From assembly GCF_007995155.1 (NCBI RefSeq), contig NZ_CP042593.1, positions 2,894,001-2,958,000 of the forward strand: a DNA stretch of 64,000 nucleotides, given 5' to 3'. Positions 17,454-25,673 of the stretch are shown piece by piece (position 1 is the stretch's first letter; each line of letters begins with the position of its first letter). The notes below the pieces were generated by a model, which ran no database searches, was not told where the DNA came from, and saw only the letters and a list, made by a program, of their open reading frames with translations. The stretch comes from Cytobacillus dafuensis. GTDB lineage: Bacteria; Bacillota; Bacilli; Bacillales; Cytobacillaceae. The position numbers and the translations under genes are program-made.

Positions 17454-17657
17454 TCATTTTTTTCGTACTGAAAATGATGGAAAACGACTTGCAATAAATA
17501 TAAATATGGTAATTGGAACTAGTGTTAATCCATTGACCATTAGAAATCGCCAAGTGAAGTGCTTATAAGTTGAATCGATAAAACTGTTAGGAATGTACCA
17601 AATCATAACCATCAGCCAAACAAAAGAGAAAATATGCAGGAATATGACAGCTTTCAT
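17454..17657 (-). CDS. Small two-helix membrane protein
   Basis: 67 residues, MKAVIFLHIFSF onward, with two hydrophobic segments (about 2-22 and 39-58) and a basic C-terminal tail (SVRKK). I choose ATG 17657 because acggaggg lies 6 bases before it. The longer frame to 17756 would run through that site and into the divergent ger operon region. Family not recognised. It is divergent from the gerA-type operon, 114 bases apart, so it could be sporulation-related, but nothing in the protein shows that. Confidence 0.6.
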   Translation of the reverse strand: MKAVIFLHIFSFVWLMVMIWYIPNSFIDSTYKHFTWRFLMVNGLTLVPITIFIFIASRFPSFSVRKK

Positions 17658-17771
17658 GTAACCCTCCGTAAATTCATTATTATACGAATGATTTCCCAAA
17701 CCCCTGTTTTTATTCATTAAGGCATATAATTGAATGAAGTCGGTTATGTTATGCATTAGAGGTGAATGGAA

Positions 17772-19211
17772 ATGAAAGCCTATCTTCCTGGACGTATGAT
17801 TAGTAATAAAGAAGGAGATATACGTTCAATCAAAGAAGTAATGCAAAATACGGTTGATTTAATTATCAAAAACATTCCATTGAGTGAGAAAAATTCAAAA
17901 AAACCTCATTTTATCACTGTTTTGTATCTATCAAATTTAGCAGATCCAACTCCAATTTTTGATAAACTATTACAACTAAAATTGGAGAATAACACGCATT
18001 ATGCTATTGAAGAAAATGTTATAGAAGAAATGTTAAAAATAAAAAATACAACTCAAGTAAAAACAGTAGGAGACGTAGTTGATCAATTAATTTATGGAGC
18101 TACAGTATTTTTATTTTCAAACCAAATAGGAATATCGATTGACTCCTTAGACATAGAGACACGTTCCATAAAGGAACCCGATAATGAGGTAACTGTAAAA
18201 GGTCCACATGACGGCTTTACCGAGTCATTACAAAATAATATCGGATTAATTCGATTTCATTTACCTACCCCCAAACTAAAAATTGATTATTTACACTTAG
18301 GCAAGGTAAGCAAACAAAAAATCGCTATTGTTTCGGTAACTGACTGTGTAGATCCACAAATTCTAGCTCAAGTGCATCAGAAAATTAAAAATATCCAGCT
18401 TGATGCGGTTTTAGATAGCCATTATCTATCGGAAAGCTTAACTGACTATAGACAAACCATTTTTCCATTAACCGAATCAACAGAAAGACCAGATCGGGTC
18501 GTTGAGTCATTAATATATGGAAGGATAGCCATTCTTGTTAACGGTTCTCCTTCAGTCGTTCTTATTCCTTATGTTTTCCTTCAGACTTTCCAATCTAGCG
18601 AGGATAACTATTGGCATTATTTTGTTTCTTCTATATTACGCGTTACCCGGTTGATTTGTGGACTCATTACGCTATTTTTGTCAGGATTTTTTATTTCAGC
18701 CGTTAGCTTTCATCATGAGTTTCTTCCAACTGCTTTTTTATTGAGCGTCGCACAAGGGCGGGAACCTATTGCCTATCCAGTTATTGTTGAGGTTTTGATG
18801 ATGGAAGTAACATTTGAAATTTTACGAGAAGCAGGAGTTCGCTTGCCTCGTCAAACTGGACAAGCGGTTAGTATCGTAGGTGCTCTTGTATTGGGACAAG
18901 CAGCGGTTCAGGCTGGAATTATTAGTCCCATAACAGTTATTATCGTTTCTTTATCAGGTATTTGTTCTTTTACCCTTACTGCACAAAATGCTGGATATGC
19001 CCTTCGTATGCTTAGATTTTTAGTTATATTCTCTTCAGGATTTCTAGGTTTTATTGGTTTGGTATTTGTGGGCATGTTAATTCTTATACATTTGGCTTCT
19101 CTAAATTCCTTTGGTGTGCCGTATCTTCATCCATTTCGTTTTTCTCAATTAAAGGACTTGCTGATGCGTCGCCACATGAACAGGAAAAAGAATTCATATT
19201 TCACAAAATGA
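17772..19211 (+). CDS. GerA-family spore germination protein, A subunit
   Basis: Germinant-receptor A subunit, inner spore membrane, 479 residues. The N-terminal hydrophilic domain (about 1-240) has the family pattern ITDCVDPQIL and SLTDYRQTIFPLTESTERPDRVVESLIYGRIAILVNGSP. About five membrane helices follow, with FLSGFFISAVSFHHEFLPTAFLLSVAQGREPIAYP and RLPRQTGQAVSIVGALVLGQAAVQAG, both diagnostic. ATG 17772 is favoured over ATG 17766 because gaggtg lies 8 bases before the former. First gene of a classic A-B-C receptor operon; expression in the forespore is expected. Confidence 0.94.
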   Translation: MKAYLPGRMISNKEGDIRSIKEVMQNTVDLIIKNIPLSEKNSKKPHFITVLYLSNLADPTPIFDKLLQLKLENNTHYAIEENVIEEMLKIKNTTQVKTVGDVVDQLIYGATVFLFSNQIGISIDSLDIETRSIKEPDNEVTVKGPHDGFTESLQNNIGLIRFHLPTPKLKIDYLHLGKVSKQKIAIVSVTDCVDPQILAQVHQKIKNIQLDAVLDSHYLSESLTDYRQTIFPLTESTERPDRVVESLIYGRIAILVNGSPSVVLIPYVFLQTFQSSEDNYWHYFVSSILRVTRLICGLITLFLSGFFISAVSFHHEFLPTAFLLSVAQGREPIAYPVIVEVLMMEVTFEILREAGVRLPRQTGQAVSIVGALVLGQAAVQAGIISPITVIIVSLSGICSFTLTAQNAGYALRMLRFLVIFSSGFLGFIGLVFVGMLILIHLASLNSFGVPYLHPFRFSQLKDLLMRRHMNRKKNSYFTK

Positions 19212-19238
19212 ATGCACATCGAATAAGGAGTTTGACAT

Positions 19239-20342
19239 ATGGAAGGATCCCAGATTTCAAACAGACAACTCATGATTTTGATTACTCTAATTACAGTCTC
19301 TTCACCTATTTTTTTCTTACCCGCAGAGGTAACGAAGGGAGCGGGAAGAGACGGATGGTATATGGTTATTTTTTCAGGCTTAATAGGGATGTTCATTGTC
19401 ATGATATTTGTATCGCTTGTACGGATATTCCCTAAAAAAAGTCTAGTTCAAATAAATCAAGAAGTTTTCGGGAGGTTCTTAGGGGGAATTATTAATGTAG
19501 TGATGCTTTTTTATTTCGTAGATTTAGGTTCATGGGTTTTACGTGAGTTCGTAGAATTTTTATTGGCCAACATTGAACCTTCAACGCCGTTATTCGTTTA
19601 TCTAATAATCGGGATGGTCATGTCTGCCTATACTATATTTTGTGGACTAGGAACCTTTGTACGTGTCTCAGAAGTTATTTTTCCAGTTGAGCTCTTAACA
19701 TATATTAGTATTGCCCTTCTGACTTTAAATTTAGTTCACTTTGAATACCTCCTTCCAGTTTTAGAAAATGGTTTGATTAAGCCCCTGATTCATTCTGTTC
19801 CCACCATTACATTCTTTGGAGATATAGTGTGTATTTCCATGTTGATAAATTATGTAAAAACAACGAAGCGTACATCTTTATTTGCAATAGCTGGGATGGG
19901 GGTTACTGTTTTTTTATTCTTATTAACCGTGTTAAGTTCCATTTTAGTAATGGGAGCTGAAGCCACCTCAAAAGAAACATATCCTATATTTTCGTTAATT
20001 TCAAATATAAGTATAGGCGGTGTCATTGATCGGTTTGATGTAATAGTCGTTTCTTTTTGGATGATAGGTCTGTATGTAAAAATAACATCGTATTTGTGGG
20101 CAAGCACAGAAGCTGCGTGTCAAATTTTTTCTATTAGAGATCGTCGATATATAATTTTCCCCATTGTGTTAGTCTATATTGTTTCTGCACGATATAAGGT
20201 TGATGGATATACAGATCTGACTACATTTTATTCTGAGCATGGGATGTATTTCTTAACATTTCAGGCATTGGTTCCGCTGCTCATCCTGCTTTTTGCCCTT
20301 ATAAAACAAAAGTGGAAACGAAATAAAGTAGTTACTTCATAG
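19239..20342 (+). CDS. GerB-family spore germination permease-like subunit
   Basis: B subunit of the germinant receptor, 367 residues, about ten membrane helices, APC-superfamily fold (endospore germination permease). N-terminal ISNRQLMILITLITVSSPIFFLPAEV and the GRDGWYMVIFSGLIG region are typical; this subunit carries the germinant pocket in related receptors. Lies 27 bases after the A gene and 24 before the C gene. Germinant specificity cannot be read from sequence. Confidence 0.93.
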   Translation: MEGSQISNRQLMILITLITVSSPIFFLPAEVTKGAGRDGWYMVIFSGLIGMFIVMIFVSLVRIFPKKSLVQINQEVFGRFLGGIINVVMLFYFVDLGSWVLREFVEFLLANIEPSTPLFVYLIIGMVMSAYTIFCGLGTFVRVSEVIFPVELLTYISIALLTLNLVHFEYLLPVLENGLIKPLIHSVPTITFFGDIVCISMLINYVKTTKRTSLFAIAGMGVTVFLFLLTVLSSILVMGAEATSKETYPIFSLISNISIGGVIDRFDVIVVSFWMIGLYVKITSYLWASTEAACQIFSIRDRRYIIFPIVLVYIVSARYKVDGYTDLTTFYSEHGMYFLTFQALVPLLILLFALIKQKWKRNKVVTS

Positions 20343-20366
20343 AGAACTTTGTTAGGGGGTACCAAA

Positions 20367-21500
20367 ATGAATTCGCGCAAGTATAATTGGGTATATATTC
20401 TATTATGTACCATTGTACTAACAGGCTGCTGGGGACATCAGGAAATAAACGAAGTAATATTGGTACAAACTACAGGAATTGATAAGGGAAAGAATAACAA
20501 AGTAAAGCTTACGATTGAATTTTTGAAAATAACCGGTTCTTCTCAAGGTCCATCCGGATTGATGGGAAAAAAGTTGTATCTTAGTCAGGATGGAGATACC
20601 TTGTTTGAAGCAGCAAGGAAATTAAGAGAAAAATCATCTCGTTCGGTCTTTTGGGGGCATTCTAGTGTCATCATTTTTGGAAAAGATGTAGCTGAAGAAG
20701 GACTTAAAAAACAAGTGGATATCCTATATCGCCAAAGACACTTTCGCCAATCAGCACTTATTTTTGTTGCTTCTGGAAGTGCTGAAGAAATTATTAAATC
20801 TAAAGTTGTCCAAGAAAACTTGGTCTCTACCAGTTTGAAAGGATTGATGAAATCACAAAATCTTACTAGTACAATAAAAAAAACAACGTTACAAACGGTC
20901 TATTCTGATTTAGTAAATGAATATAGAGAATTAACAATCCCTGCGATTTTTATAAATAGTAAAACAGAAAAAGGGCTTTTAAAAACAACTGGATTATATG
21001 GATTTAGAAATGATCGCTTAGTATCTTTTATCGATGCTTCTTTTACCAAACAATATCTTCGCTTAATAAATGAAGCAAAATCAGCTGTAGAAACTTTGAA
21101 TGAAGGTAAAGGTAAATTTATAACATTTGAGAACTTAAATAGTCACACCAATATTGAACCTTCCCTATCACAAGGAAAACCCGCGATATCCATAGAAATA
21201 TTCGCTAATTTTAATATTGCGGATGTACATGGAGATTTTAATGAGATTACACCTGCAAAAATTGCTAGTTGGGAAAAAAAGTTGAATCAGAAAATAAAGA
21301 AAGAAGTAGAAGAGTTTTTGGATTATACAAAAACTGAAAACTTAGACCTAATTGGTATTGGAGAATCAATCCATAGGAAATACCCTGAAAGATGGAAGAA
21401 AATAAACAAAGACTGGAAAAATCTTTATCCCAAGCTTGATTATTCTATTGAGGTTAAGAGTAGTATTAACCATACTTATTTATTAAACGACAGTCTGTGA
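20367..21500 (+). CDS. Ger(x)C-family germination lipoprotein
   Basis: C subunit, 377 residues, lipid-anchored. Signal peptide with lipobox LTGC (Cys about residue 21), followed by the conserved C-W-x-x-x-E-I-N-E start of the mature protein and VQTTGIDKG. The three-domain length is normal. ATG 20367 has aggggg seven bases upstream; the frame also opens at a TTG 18 bases earlier, inside that site. Transcription probably ends in the repeat hairpin that begins 15 bases downstream. Confidence 0.92.
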   Translation: MNSRKYNWVYILLCTIVLTGCWGHQEINEVILVQTTGIDKGKNNKVKLTIEFLKITGSSQGPSGLMGKKLYLSQDGDTLFEAARKLREKSSRSVFWGHSSVIIFGKDVAEEGLKKQVDILYRQRHFRQSALIFVASGSAEEIIKSKVVQENLVSTSLKGLMKSQNLTSTIKKTTLQTVYSDLVNEYRELTIPAIFINSKTEKGLLKTTGLYGFRNDRLVSFIDASFTKQYLRLINEAKSAVETLNEGKGKFITFENLNSHTNIEPSLSQGKPAISIEIFANFNIADVHGDFNEITPAKIASWEKKLNQKIKKEVEEFLDYTKTENLDLIGIGESIHRKYPERWKKINKDWKNLYPKLDYSIEVKSSINHTYLLNDSL

Positions 21501-21514
21501 AATTCTCCATACTT

Positions 21515-21648
21515 TTAGAAAAACTTGGCATTCGCCAAGCCTTTTTGGCGAATGCCTTATTTTTTCTTATGCGACCTTATTAGCAGATATTTAATTGATA
21601 ACACACTTTACTTTAGTACGTTAATAAACTTAAACTTTCCTATTAGCC
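21515..21648 (+). repeat. Dispersed 134-bp repeat, copy 1
   Basis: Begins ttagaaaaactt and ends tttcctattagc. Its left part holds a perfect 12-bp hairpin (ggcattcgccaa/ttggcgaatgcc) followed by a T run, so it can act as the terminator of the ger operon. The right 80 bases are AT-rich and very strongly conserved with copies at 31247 and 62979. No open frame. Confidence 0.88.
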
Positions 21649-21649
21649 A

Positions 21650-21682
21650 AAAATAGGAGTGCTATCTGCACTCCCTATTTTA
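21650..21682 (-). terminator. Terminator of the fluoride exporter genes
   Basis: Minus-strand hairpin of about 12 bp with one bulge (21651-21662 with 21668-21680) followed by TTTTT, one base after the crcB stop. Confidence 0.8.
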
Positions 21683-21683
21683 T

Positions 21684-22037
21684 TTATATAAAAAATACAA
21701 TTGCAGCTCCTGTCACACTAAAAAATACTGATGTTATAACATAAATGAATGCTATTTTATATTGTTTTTCTAGAAGAAGTTTAACGGTTTCATAACTAAA
21801 TGTTGAAAAGGTTGTAAAAGCCCCGCAGAACCCTATTCCAAACAAAAACCATACCCAATCTTGGATTTGGTTTGTTATATGTAATTTTGCAAGCAATCCC
21901 AATAATAGTGACCCAGTTAGGTTTATGATCCATGTTCCTAATGGAAAAGTACCTTTTGATCTATTATTAATAAGGTCACCTATTAAATACCTTAACAATG
22001 CCCCAAATGAGCCGCCTACTCCAATAAGCCAAATCAT
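21684..22037 (-). CDS. crcB: Fluoride exporter FluC/CrcB, subunit 2
   Basis: Four-helix membrane protein of 117 residues exporting fluoride. Shows GGSFGALLRYLIGD at the N-terminus, NLTGSLLLG (about 39-47) and the channel motif GFCGAFTTFSTFSYE (about 73-87). Starts 4 bases before the upstream crcB stop. Two adjacent different genes suggest a heterodimeric dual-topology channel, as in other Bacilli. Confidence 0.93.
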   Translation of the reverse strand: MIWLIGVGGSFGALLRYLIGDLINNRSKGTFPLGTWIINLTGSLLLGLLAKLHITNQIQDWVWFLFGIGFCGAFTTFSTFSYETVKLLLEKQYKIAFIYVITSVFFSVTGAAIVFFI

Positions 22038-22423
22038 AAGACATCAACTTTTTCTTTATTATTTAATATAGCTAATTTATATCCAAGAAAAGCAAAGACT
22101 AATCCTAAGGCGACACTTAAAAAAACATACAGGATTGCAAAAAAATATTCTTTATTTGCAATTAAATTAATGGTTTCCACTGAAAAGGTAGAGAAAGTTG
22201 TATAAGATCCTAGAAATCCTGTACCAACAAATAATGACAATCTTTTCATACCTTTTCTTCTTTGACTTATAAATGTTAAGAGCCACCCAAGAACTAGAGA
22301 GCCTGTAAGATTTATGCAAAATGTTCCGAATGGAAATCCATTATTAATATGTATCCATTCTCCGATGCCGTATCTAGTTATAGCACCAAAAAATCCGCCA
22401 ATCATCACCAATAGAATATTCAA
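22034..22423 (-). CDS. crcB: Fluoride exporter FluC/CrcB, subunit 1
   Basis: 129 residues, same family as its neighbour: GGFFGAITRYGIGEW, NLTGSLVLGW and GFLGSYTTFSTFSVE. It begins with TTG at 22423 (gaggtg nine bases upstream). The phenylalanine/threonine pore motifs are intact in both subunits. No fluoride riboswitch consensus is visible upstream. Confidence 0.92.
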   Translation of the reverse strand: MNILLVMIGGFFGAITRYGIGEWIHINNGFPFGTFCINLTGSLVLGWLLTFISQRRKGMKRLSLFVGTGFLGSYTTFSTFSVETINLIANKEYFFAILYVFLSVALGLVFAFLGYKLAILNNKEKVDVL

Positions 22424-22613
22424 TAATTAGTACACCTCAAATTAATATTTATCTGTATTGATATCATACCAAAAAATAGATAAAGGTTGACGAGTCCTTA
22501 AGGTAATTCTATTATTTTGTAAATTTTTCTTGAAATATTTTTATTATATAACGTGAAATGATACAATAATTGATGTAAATTGTTTTTAAAATTGAGCTTT
22601 AGGGGTGACTGAA

Positions 22614-23036
22614 TTGGCTATTAATGTCTATCTTAATTTTAATGGTAATTGCCGAGAAGCAGCAGAGTTTTACGCAGAGGTTTTTGGAACAGAGAAACCA
22701 CAATTTATGACTTTTGGTGAATCACCTCAAGATCCTAATTATCCCCTTCCAGATGAGGCAAAAGATTTAATCATGCATACTCGACTTAATATTGATGGCA
22801 GCAACGTAATGTTTTCTGATACTTTTCCAGGAATGCCGTTTGTTGAAGGCAACAATATCAGCCTTGCCATTGTCAATAAAGATCTAGATGGTTTAAAATC
22901 TACTTTCGAGAAACTTAAAGTTGGTGGTACTGTTGCCATGGAACTTCAAGAAACATTTTGGAGCAAATGTTATGGACAATTAACTGATAAATTCGGTATT
23001 AATTGGCAATTCAACTTCGAAAGTGAAGAAATGTAA
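22614..23036 (+). CDS. VOC-fold PhnB-like protein
   Basis: Glyoxalase/vicinal-oxygen-chelate protein of about 140 residues. The family start (A-I-N-x-Y-L-N-F-N-G-N-C-R-E-A) is at the very N-terminus, so I read from TTG 22614, seven bases after aggggtg. Further family features are FYAEVFGT, MHTRLNIDGSNVMFSD, and WSKCYGQLTDKFGINWQFN at the end. Such proteins are usually metal-independent or of unknown substrate. Monocistronic with a terminator. Confidence 0.85.
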   Translation: MAINVYLNFNGNCREAAEFYAEVFGTEKPQFMTFGESPQDPNYPLPDEAKDLIMHTRLNIDGSNVMFSDTFPGMPFVEGNNISLAIVNKDLDGLKSTFEKLKVGGTVAMELQETFWSKCYGQLTDKFGINWQFNFESEEM

Positions 23037-23050
23037 TATAATTGACAAAA

Positions 23051-23087
23051 TGGAACATCTACATAAGTGAGATGTTCCATTTTTTTA
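23051..23087 (+). terminator. Terminator of the PhnB-like gene
   Basis: 10-bp stem TGGAACATCT/AGATGTTCCA followed by seven T's. Confidence 0.9.
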
Positions 23088-23212
23088 TTATATGCCTCTA
23101 GTTATTTCCTTTTAGTGGAATTGTCCCCTTACTTCCTACATGAATTCAACCTTATCCTTTTTCACCTAACTAGCAGATAAAACATATTTTAAGGATAAGG
23201 AGTGTGAAATGG

Positions 23213-23947
23213 ATGACTTTACTACAAAATTCACAACTTGAAGAGCTTTCAAAAAAGTCTTGGCAATATCATGCCTATAATCATTTTAAAAATAAAATAA
23301 TCGATAAAGAGAAGCTTTTCCCCTGTATACCAGCCACTCAGGCATTTTCATTAAACCATTTAAGATACGGGTTTGTTGGTAGTCCTATAAGACCCGAAAC
23401 TTCCAAGGAACTGGCAGAATTACTAAAAGATTATTCGATTAACTATAAAGACTTCGGAAAATATACATCACTCATTGTCTTTTTTAATACTCCCCAAGAA
23501 TTGAAATTAAAATCCAGTGTAGAAGACTTCGAAGTATTTTTTTGGCAACATCTAATAAATTTAAATAACCTTGATGAAGTACAATGGCCAGTAAAGATTC
23601 CTAAAAACCCAGATAATCCTTTTTGGGAGTTTTGTTTTCACGGTGAGCAATATTTTATGTACTGTGCTACTCCCGCTCATAAAAATAGAAAAAGCAGATA
23701 TTCCCCTTATATGTTATTAGCTATAACCCCTCGATCTGCGCTAATGGAATTTAATACAAATGAACAATATGCACTTAAAGTAAAAAATCAGATTCGAAGC
23801 AGATTAAAAGATTATGATACATTACCAATCCACTCTTCCTTAAATAGCTATGGAAAAAAAGACAATTTTGAATGGAAACAATATTATTTACATGATGATC
23901 ATACTGAATTAATACAATGTCCATTTATAAAAAGGAACAATAATTAA
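23213..23947 (+). CDS. YqcI/YcgG family protein
   Basis: About 244 residues, cytosolic. Signs of the family are the N-terminal FPCIPATQAF, LRYGFVG, the central FWQHLINLNNLD, the Asn-Pro-Phe-Trp-Glu-Phe-Cys-Phe stretch and the C-terminal HDDHTELIQCPF. Some family members (GntA, AglA) are heme-dependent N-hydroxylases of arginine-like guanidines. Whether this one is an enzyme of that kind is not shown. ATG 23213 is preferred (aaggag about 10 bases upstream) over GTG 23204. Single-gene unit. Confidence 0.8.
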   Translation: MTLLQNSQLEELSKKSWQYHAYNHFKNKIIDKEKLFPCIPATQAFSLNHLRYGFVGSPIRPETSKELAELLKDYSINYKDFGKYTSLIVFFNTPQELKLKSSVEDFEVFFWQHLINLNNLDEVQWPVKIPKNPDNPFWEFCFHGEQYFMYCATPAHKNRKSRYSPYMLLAITPRSALMEFNTNEQYALKVKNQIRSRLKDYDTLPIHSSLNSYGKKDNFEWKQYYLHDDHTELIQCPFIKRNNN

Positions 23948-23976
23948 AAAATCCTTCCGATTATGGAAGGATTTTT
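23946..23976 (+). terminator. Terminator of the YqcI/YcgG gene
   Basis: Stem AAAATCCTTCC/GGAAGGATTTT with a 6-base loop and T run, overlapping the stop codon. Reads as a terminator on both strands, so it may also serve the minus-strand peptide gene. Confidence 0.85.
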
Positions 23977-24034
23977 AATGGAAAATAATAAAGCTTTCCA
24001 TACCTGTACTTTTTTGTACAAAAGTTTGAAATAA

Positions 24035-24199
24035 TTACAATCCTCCGCAAGAAGAATTATTATTTTCCTGATTTTTTTCGGCAGTTACAGATTCTAATCC
24101 ATAACCAGTAGAACTAATTTCAAACTCTTCTTTATTAGTTGTCCCTTTTAAGCTTTGCTTTATTTCTTCACCATTTTGCCCTAAATGATTTTCTTTCAT
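24035..24199 (-). CDS. Small peptide gene, 54 residues, unrecognised
   Basis: Starts at ATG 24199 behind a perfect ggagg at 7 bases. The peptide is hydrophilic (MKENHLGQNGEEIKQ...), with a central EEFEISSTGYGLES and an Asn/Ser-rich C-terminus ending SSCGGL. There is a single Cys and no membrane segment. The layout of an acidic, helix-prone front half and a short Gly/Ser/Cys tail resembles precursor peptides of modified natural products, but no maturase lies beside it. It is 27 bases downstream of the GtrA gene on the same strand and probably in that transcript. Function unknown. Confidence 0.6.
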   Translation of the reverse strand: MKENHLGQNGEEIKQSLKGTTNKEEFEISSTGYGLESVTAEKNQENNNSSCGGL

Positions 24200-24226
24200 T
24201 TTTATACCTCCATTTTTTTGGTCACT

Positions 24227-24664
24227 TTAATTAAACACGAGATGCTTCTGCCCGAAATAGTTCATTACTGTATAAAATCCTGTTCCAATAATAACAGCTA
24301 GATTTTCTTTAGAAAGGAAAATGTAACCAAAGAAAGAGATATCGGATATGATTTCTGCTGCAGTGTGACTAACTGTGAATGAAATGAAGTAACAAACAAG
24401 AATGACTGCAATAAAACGGGGTAGGCTTTTTGTTATTTTCGATTCACTTTGGAATGTAAAGCTTCGGTTTAAGAAATAACTTACAAATGCGCCTGCACTA
24501 TTTCCAATAAATGTCGATAGCCAATAAGATAACCCAATTACATTTAATAGCAAAAGCATAATTGAAAGACCTGTCAATGTATTCATGATTCCAACGAGCA
24601 AAAAACGAATAAAAGAATTAGTTCGTTTCAGATATTTTTCCAAAATCAGGGTTAAAGAGTTCAT
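24227..24664 (-). CDS. GtrA family membrane protein
   Basis: Four-helix protein of 145 residues (FIRFLLVGIMNTLTGLSIMLLL, GAFVSYFLNRSFTF, final YFGQKHLVF), the GtrA/flippase-like family that works with polyprenyl-phosphate glycosyltransferases. The start is ATG 24664 with ggaggt 7 bases before it; upstream ATGs overlap that site. It begins inside the 3' end of the glycosyltransferase gene. Confidence 0.88.
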   Translation of the reverse strand: MNSLTLILEKYLKRTNSFIRFLLVGIMNTLTGLSIMLLLLNVIGLSYWLSTFIGNSAGAFVSYFLNRSFTFQSESKITKSLPRFIAVILVCYFISFTVSHTAAEIISDISFFGYIFLSKENLAVIIGTGFYTVMNYFGQKHLVFN

Positions 24665-25655
24665 TTTCATTACCTCCGTCATTTATGATATGTCGGGGTA
24701 TCGGCATATTAAATGTATCTATATCAATCATAAATTTCGGTCTGCGCTTCGTCTCACTATATATTTTCCCTATATATTCCCCTATTAATCCTATCGCGAT
24801 CAACTGAAGCCCTCCTATTAGCCAGATAGATGTAATTAAGGAGGTCCAGCCCATTTCTGTATGTCCAAAAAATTTTAATCCTAAAAAATATGCTCCGAAC
24901 AAGAAACTAATACAAAAAGACATAAACCCAATGACCAATACTAATCGAATAGGAGTGATAGAAAAAGAAGTAATACCTTCAAAAGAGAATGCAAGCATCT
25001 TTTTTAATGGATATTTTGTTTCCCCTGCCAGCCTCTGCTTTCTATCATAGTAAATCGTTGTTGATCTTAGTCCTAAAAGAGGAATAATACCTCTCAGAAA
25101 CAGATTTACCTCTTCATAGCGACTGAGTTCATCAAGTGCCCTCTTACTCATTAAACGGAAGTCGGCGTGATTATAAATGAGATCCACACCCATTTTTTTC
25201 ATTAAATTGTAAAAGCCTTGGGCAGAATTCCTTTTGAAAAAAGTATCGGTATCCCTTCGGCGTCTGACGCCGTAGACAATGTCATATCCTTCTTGAAATT
25301 TAATAAGAAACTCTCGAATGGTATGTATATCATCTTGAAGATCAGCATCAATAGAAATCACACAGTCCGATGCTTTTCTAGCGGTCATGAGTCCGGCAAT
25401 AAGTGCATTCTGATGTCCTACATTTCTTGATAGCTTCAGTCCCCGGATCATCTCATTTTTTAAGCTGCTTTTGTAAATGATCTGCCAAGTATGATCCTTG
25501 CTTCCGTCATCTACGAACAAGATTTTACTTTTTTCCGAAACAAGTTCCTCCTTCACCATTTCGCCTAGAAAGCTGCTTAGCTGTAAAATGGTTTCTGGAA
25601 GAACCTCTTGTTCGTTGTAACATGGAACGACGATAGTAAGCACTGGACTTTTCAT
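24618..25655 (-). CDS. GT2 polyprenyl-phosphate glycosyltransferase
   Basis: 345 residues of the dolichyl-phosphate mannose synthase/GtrB type. GT-A domain first: LTIVVPCYNEQEVLP, LFVDDGSKDHTW, ISIDADLQDD (metal DxD) and a YGVRRRRDTDTFFKR loop. Two C-terminal membrane helices follow (about 235-260, 270-295). Probably loads a sugar onto undecaprenyl phosphate at the inner face of the membrane. Between a large membrane protein and GtrA in one operon, resembling the B. subtilis ykoST arrangement. Confidence 0.9.
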   Translation of the reverse strand: MKSPVLTIVVPCYNEQEVLPETILQLSSFLGEMVKEELVSEKSKILFVDDGSKDHTWQIIYKSSLKNEMIRGLKLSRNVGHQNALIAGLMTARKASDCVISIDADLQDDIHTIREFLIKFQEGYDIVYGVRRRRDTDTFFKRNSAQGFYNLMKKMGVDLIYNHADFRLMSKRALDELSRYEEVNLFLRGIIPLLGLRSTTIYYDRKQRLAGETKYPLKKMLAFSFEGITSFSITPIRLVLVIGFMSFCISFLFGAYFLGLKFFGHTEMGWTSLITSIWLIGGLQLIAIGLIGEYIGKIYSETKRRPKFMIDIDTFNMPIPRHIINDGGNENELFNPDFGKISETN

Positions 25656-25673
25656 TTTGTTTCCTCCTGGCAG

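Noticed and set aside
22424..22604. Fluoride riboswitch upstream of the crcB pair
   Set aside because: None of the conserved fluoride-aptamer segments could be found on the minus strand.
23213..24199. YqcI/YcgG protein as modifying enzyme for the 54-residue peptide
   Set aside because: The two genes are convergent and separated by a bidirectional terminator, so nothing supports a shared pathway beyond closeness.
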